Shown piece after piece: positions 62,834-64,000 of a DNA stretch of 64,000 nucleotides. Under the pieces are notes generated by a model. It did no database searches, was not told the origin of the DNA, and saw nothing but the letters and a program-made list of their open reading frames with translations. The DNA lies in the NCBI GenBank assembly GCA_963838845.1, contig CAWISR010000003.1:1178001-1242000 (forward strand), given 5' to 3'. Source of the stretch: CAVRXQ01 sp963838845. GTDB taxonomy: Bacteria; Actinomycetota; Acidimicrobiia; Acidimicrobiales; Bog-793. Within the stretch, counting starts at the first letter, position 1; each line of letters starts with the position of its first letter. The translations under genes were made by a program, and so were the position numbers.

Positions 62834-64000
62834 CTAAATCCTCCCGAGAGCGGTGGCTAGATCTACCGAGGGCCGGAGCAGTTCACGCAGAAGCGCCTTC
62901 GAGCGACGTGGGCCACGCTGATGGTGCTCGTGGATAATTACCAGGGCGTCGACCTCGTTTCGGGCTTGGAGAATCCGCTGCAGCGCCACTTCCCCGGCGT
63001 CGGGCGGCAGCACGACGACAGAAGCCAGCGGAGATGGCCAATCCCGATCCAACCAGCTGCCAAGCATTTCCGCCGCGAACCACGCAACTCCCGCTCGTTG
63101 AGTCATGCGCTCGACGATGCGCCGACCATCGACTGGAACCACAAGGAGTCGAATTCCGCCGTCGACGAGTCGTCGGATGAGCGGTTCCAGTTCATCCCAC
63201 GACGCGGCCAATGTACCGATGTAGGTGATGGAGCAGGAGTTGCCGATACCGAGCAGAGGTAGTAACTGCGCCGGCTTCGCCCGGTGGCTGCGGGAGAGGT
63301 AGGGGGAAGGCAGTCGCGTGCCGCCGGACCACGGCAGCTTGCCCGTCGATCGGCAAACGGGGCATCCCCCGCAGCGGACATCAACGTGAGCAACGTCACC
63401 AGTGGACGGGTGCAAGGTGTACGCGTGCGCAAAGAGCGCATTGTGACAAGTTTGCAGATGGTCGACGAGGGTCTCCAGCTTCGCGAGGCTCGCCACAGCC
63501 GCGCCACCGCTTCTCTGCCTTGCCTGGACAAACCGACTCTTGAACAGCTCCTCGTCGTCGAGATCGCCGTGCAGCACGTCGATCTGTACCCGCTTGAAGT
63601 GCGCTTCGTAGAACGCCTCGATGTCGGCATCGCTCTCCGTCTTGGGAACAGCGAGTGGGGGAGACCAGTGCAATCGCACCATGCCGGCCAGTTCCATCAT
63701 CGTGAGGGTGTGGAGGTTCCAGCTGAGGTTGGCATCACTTGATGGTGCAACCACGGCATGGTGCGCGGCGGTCAGCGAGACGCTGAGGCGTCCATGTACC
63801 GTCGCCGACCCGTCATGCATTGCCCGCCAGCGCAGCCACGCCTTGTCCGGACCGATGTTGTCCTGTGCCGAGAGGCGTTGCGCAACCTGGCGGTCGGCAG
63901 GACTGTGGATGAGGAGGGAGACCGAGGCGTTGCCGTCCCGACCGCCACGTCCGACCTCCTGGTAGAACCTGTCAAGACTCTCGGGAACGCAAACGTGAAC
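62834..64000 (-). CDS. dpdF: RecQ-like helicase DpdF, 5' end outside window
   Basis: Only the C-terminal ~388 residues are visible; the frame is open to the right edge. It begins in the second helicase domain with VHVCVPESLDRFYQEVGRGGRDG, the RecQ motif VI (QExGRxGRDG). A CGGCPVC zinc-type motif lies near the middle, and the end is helical. A RecQ-type helicase at the head of dpdG-H-I-J-K is the DpdF position in known Dpd clusters. The missing N-terminus and the modification genes dpdA-C would be expected beyond the right edge. Confidence 0.72.
   Translation of the reverse strand, partial: VHVCVPESLDRFYQEVGRGGRDGNASVSLLIHSPADRQVAQRLSAQDNIGPDKAWLRWRAMHDGSATVHGRLSVSLTAAHHAVVAPSSDANLSWNLHTLTMMELAGMVRLHWSPPLAVPKTESDADIEAFYEAHFKRVQIDVLHGDLDDEELFKSRFVQARQRSGGAAVASLAKLETLVDHLQTCHNALFAHAYTLHPSTGDVAHVDVRCGGCPVCRSTGKLPWSGGTRLPSPYLSRSHRAKPAQLLPLLGIGNSCSITYIGTLAASWDELEPLIRRLVDGGIRLLVVPVDGRRIVERMTQRAGVAWFAAEMLGSWLDRDWPSPLASVVVLPPDAGEVALQRILQARNEVDALVIIHEHHQRGPRRSKALLRELLRPSVDLATALGRI

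Noticed and set aside
62836..62845. AAATCCTCCC matching the tRNA-Met 3' region as a possible attR
   Set aside because: Only 10 bp match, they fall at the dpdF stop, and the following CCCCGCC block of the tRNA is missing.
50894..64000. DISARM, BREX or Wadjet as the identity of the right-hand operon
   Set aside because: There is no methyltransferase, PglZ, Lon-like BrxL or JetABC-type gene. The RecQ-type helicase, PLD protein and gene order fit Dpd better.

Overview
The window is high-GC DNA from an actinobacterium. Two WhiB-type iron-sulphur regulators, a DivIVA-type protein, a UPF0182 membrane protein, a DUF3817 protein, a PDZ-Lon (YlbL-like) protease and a class III cyclase/AAA/TPR pair all point that way. 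An Acidimicrobiia-like lineage is my inference and rests on no sequence search.

Bases 1 to about 31,500 are ordinary chromosome. They hold the 3' part of NADP isocitrate dehydrogenase, a LysE exporter, two tandem large cyclase-ATPase regulators and malate dehydrogenase. A succinate dehydrogenase operon (membrane subunit, flavoprotein, iron-sulphur protein, then an SCP2-like and an ABM-like small protein) follows. Next come the two whiB genes, a formiminotransferase, a catalytically degenerate HtrA-like protein, an MreB-like actin homologue broken by a one-base insertion, a HEAT-repeat protein, the PDZ-Lon protease, and a DivIVA protein with a phage Mu-F-like C-terminus. The stretch ends with UPF0182, a cis-prenyltransferase, a kelch/beta-propeller protein and a secreted, degenerate M23-like protein. 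Three TCA-cycle activities (icd, mdh, sdh) sit within 14 kb.

An initiator tRNA-Met at 31,535-31,608 marks the start of accessory DNA. From there to about 42,200 lies a compact (~10.6 kb) integrated element. It carries two cargo genes, a tyrosine integrase, three small DNA-binding regulators, a PD-(D/E)XK nuclease, a small possibly ssDNA-binding protein, a primase-polymerase, a RepA-like helicase, a repeat-rich candidate origin, and small and large terminase subunits. No capsid, portal or tail gene is visible, so it looks like a phage satellite or a heavily reduced prophage.

From 42,200 to 50,900 there is a second accessory block. It contains a tightly overlapping four-gene operon with an Ntn-hydrolase/proteasome-like protein and a membrane protein, a protein with many zinc-binding cysteines, an ADP-ribosylglycohydrolase, and a TM0106-type RecB-like nuclease fused to a DEDD exonuclease. 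Two ~165-bp direct repeats bracket the last two genes, and broken gene fragments follow.

From 50,900 to the right edge, one minus-strand operon matches the restriction half of the Dpd (7-deazaguanine DNA modification) system in the order dpdF-G-H-I-J-K-D. Almost all of its genes overlap by 4 to 8 bases. The modification genes dpdA/B/C and dpdE are not visible here. dpdD is interrupted by two apparent indels.

Four apparent indels occur in the window: one in mreB, one in the DUF4238 gene and two in dpdD. Assembly error must therefore be weighed against real gene decay.
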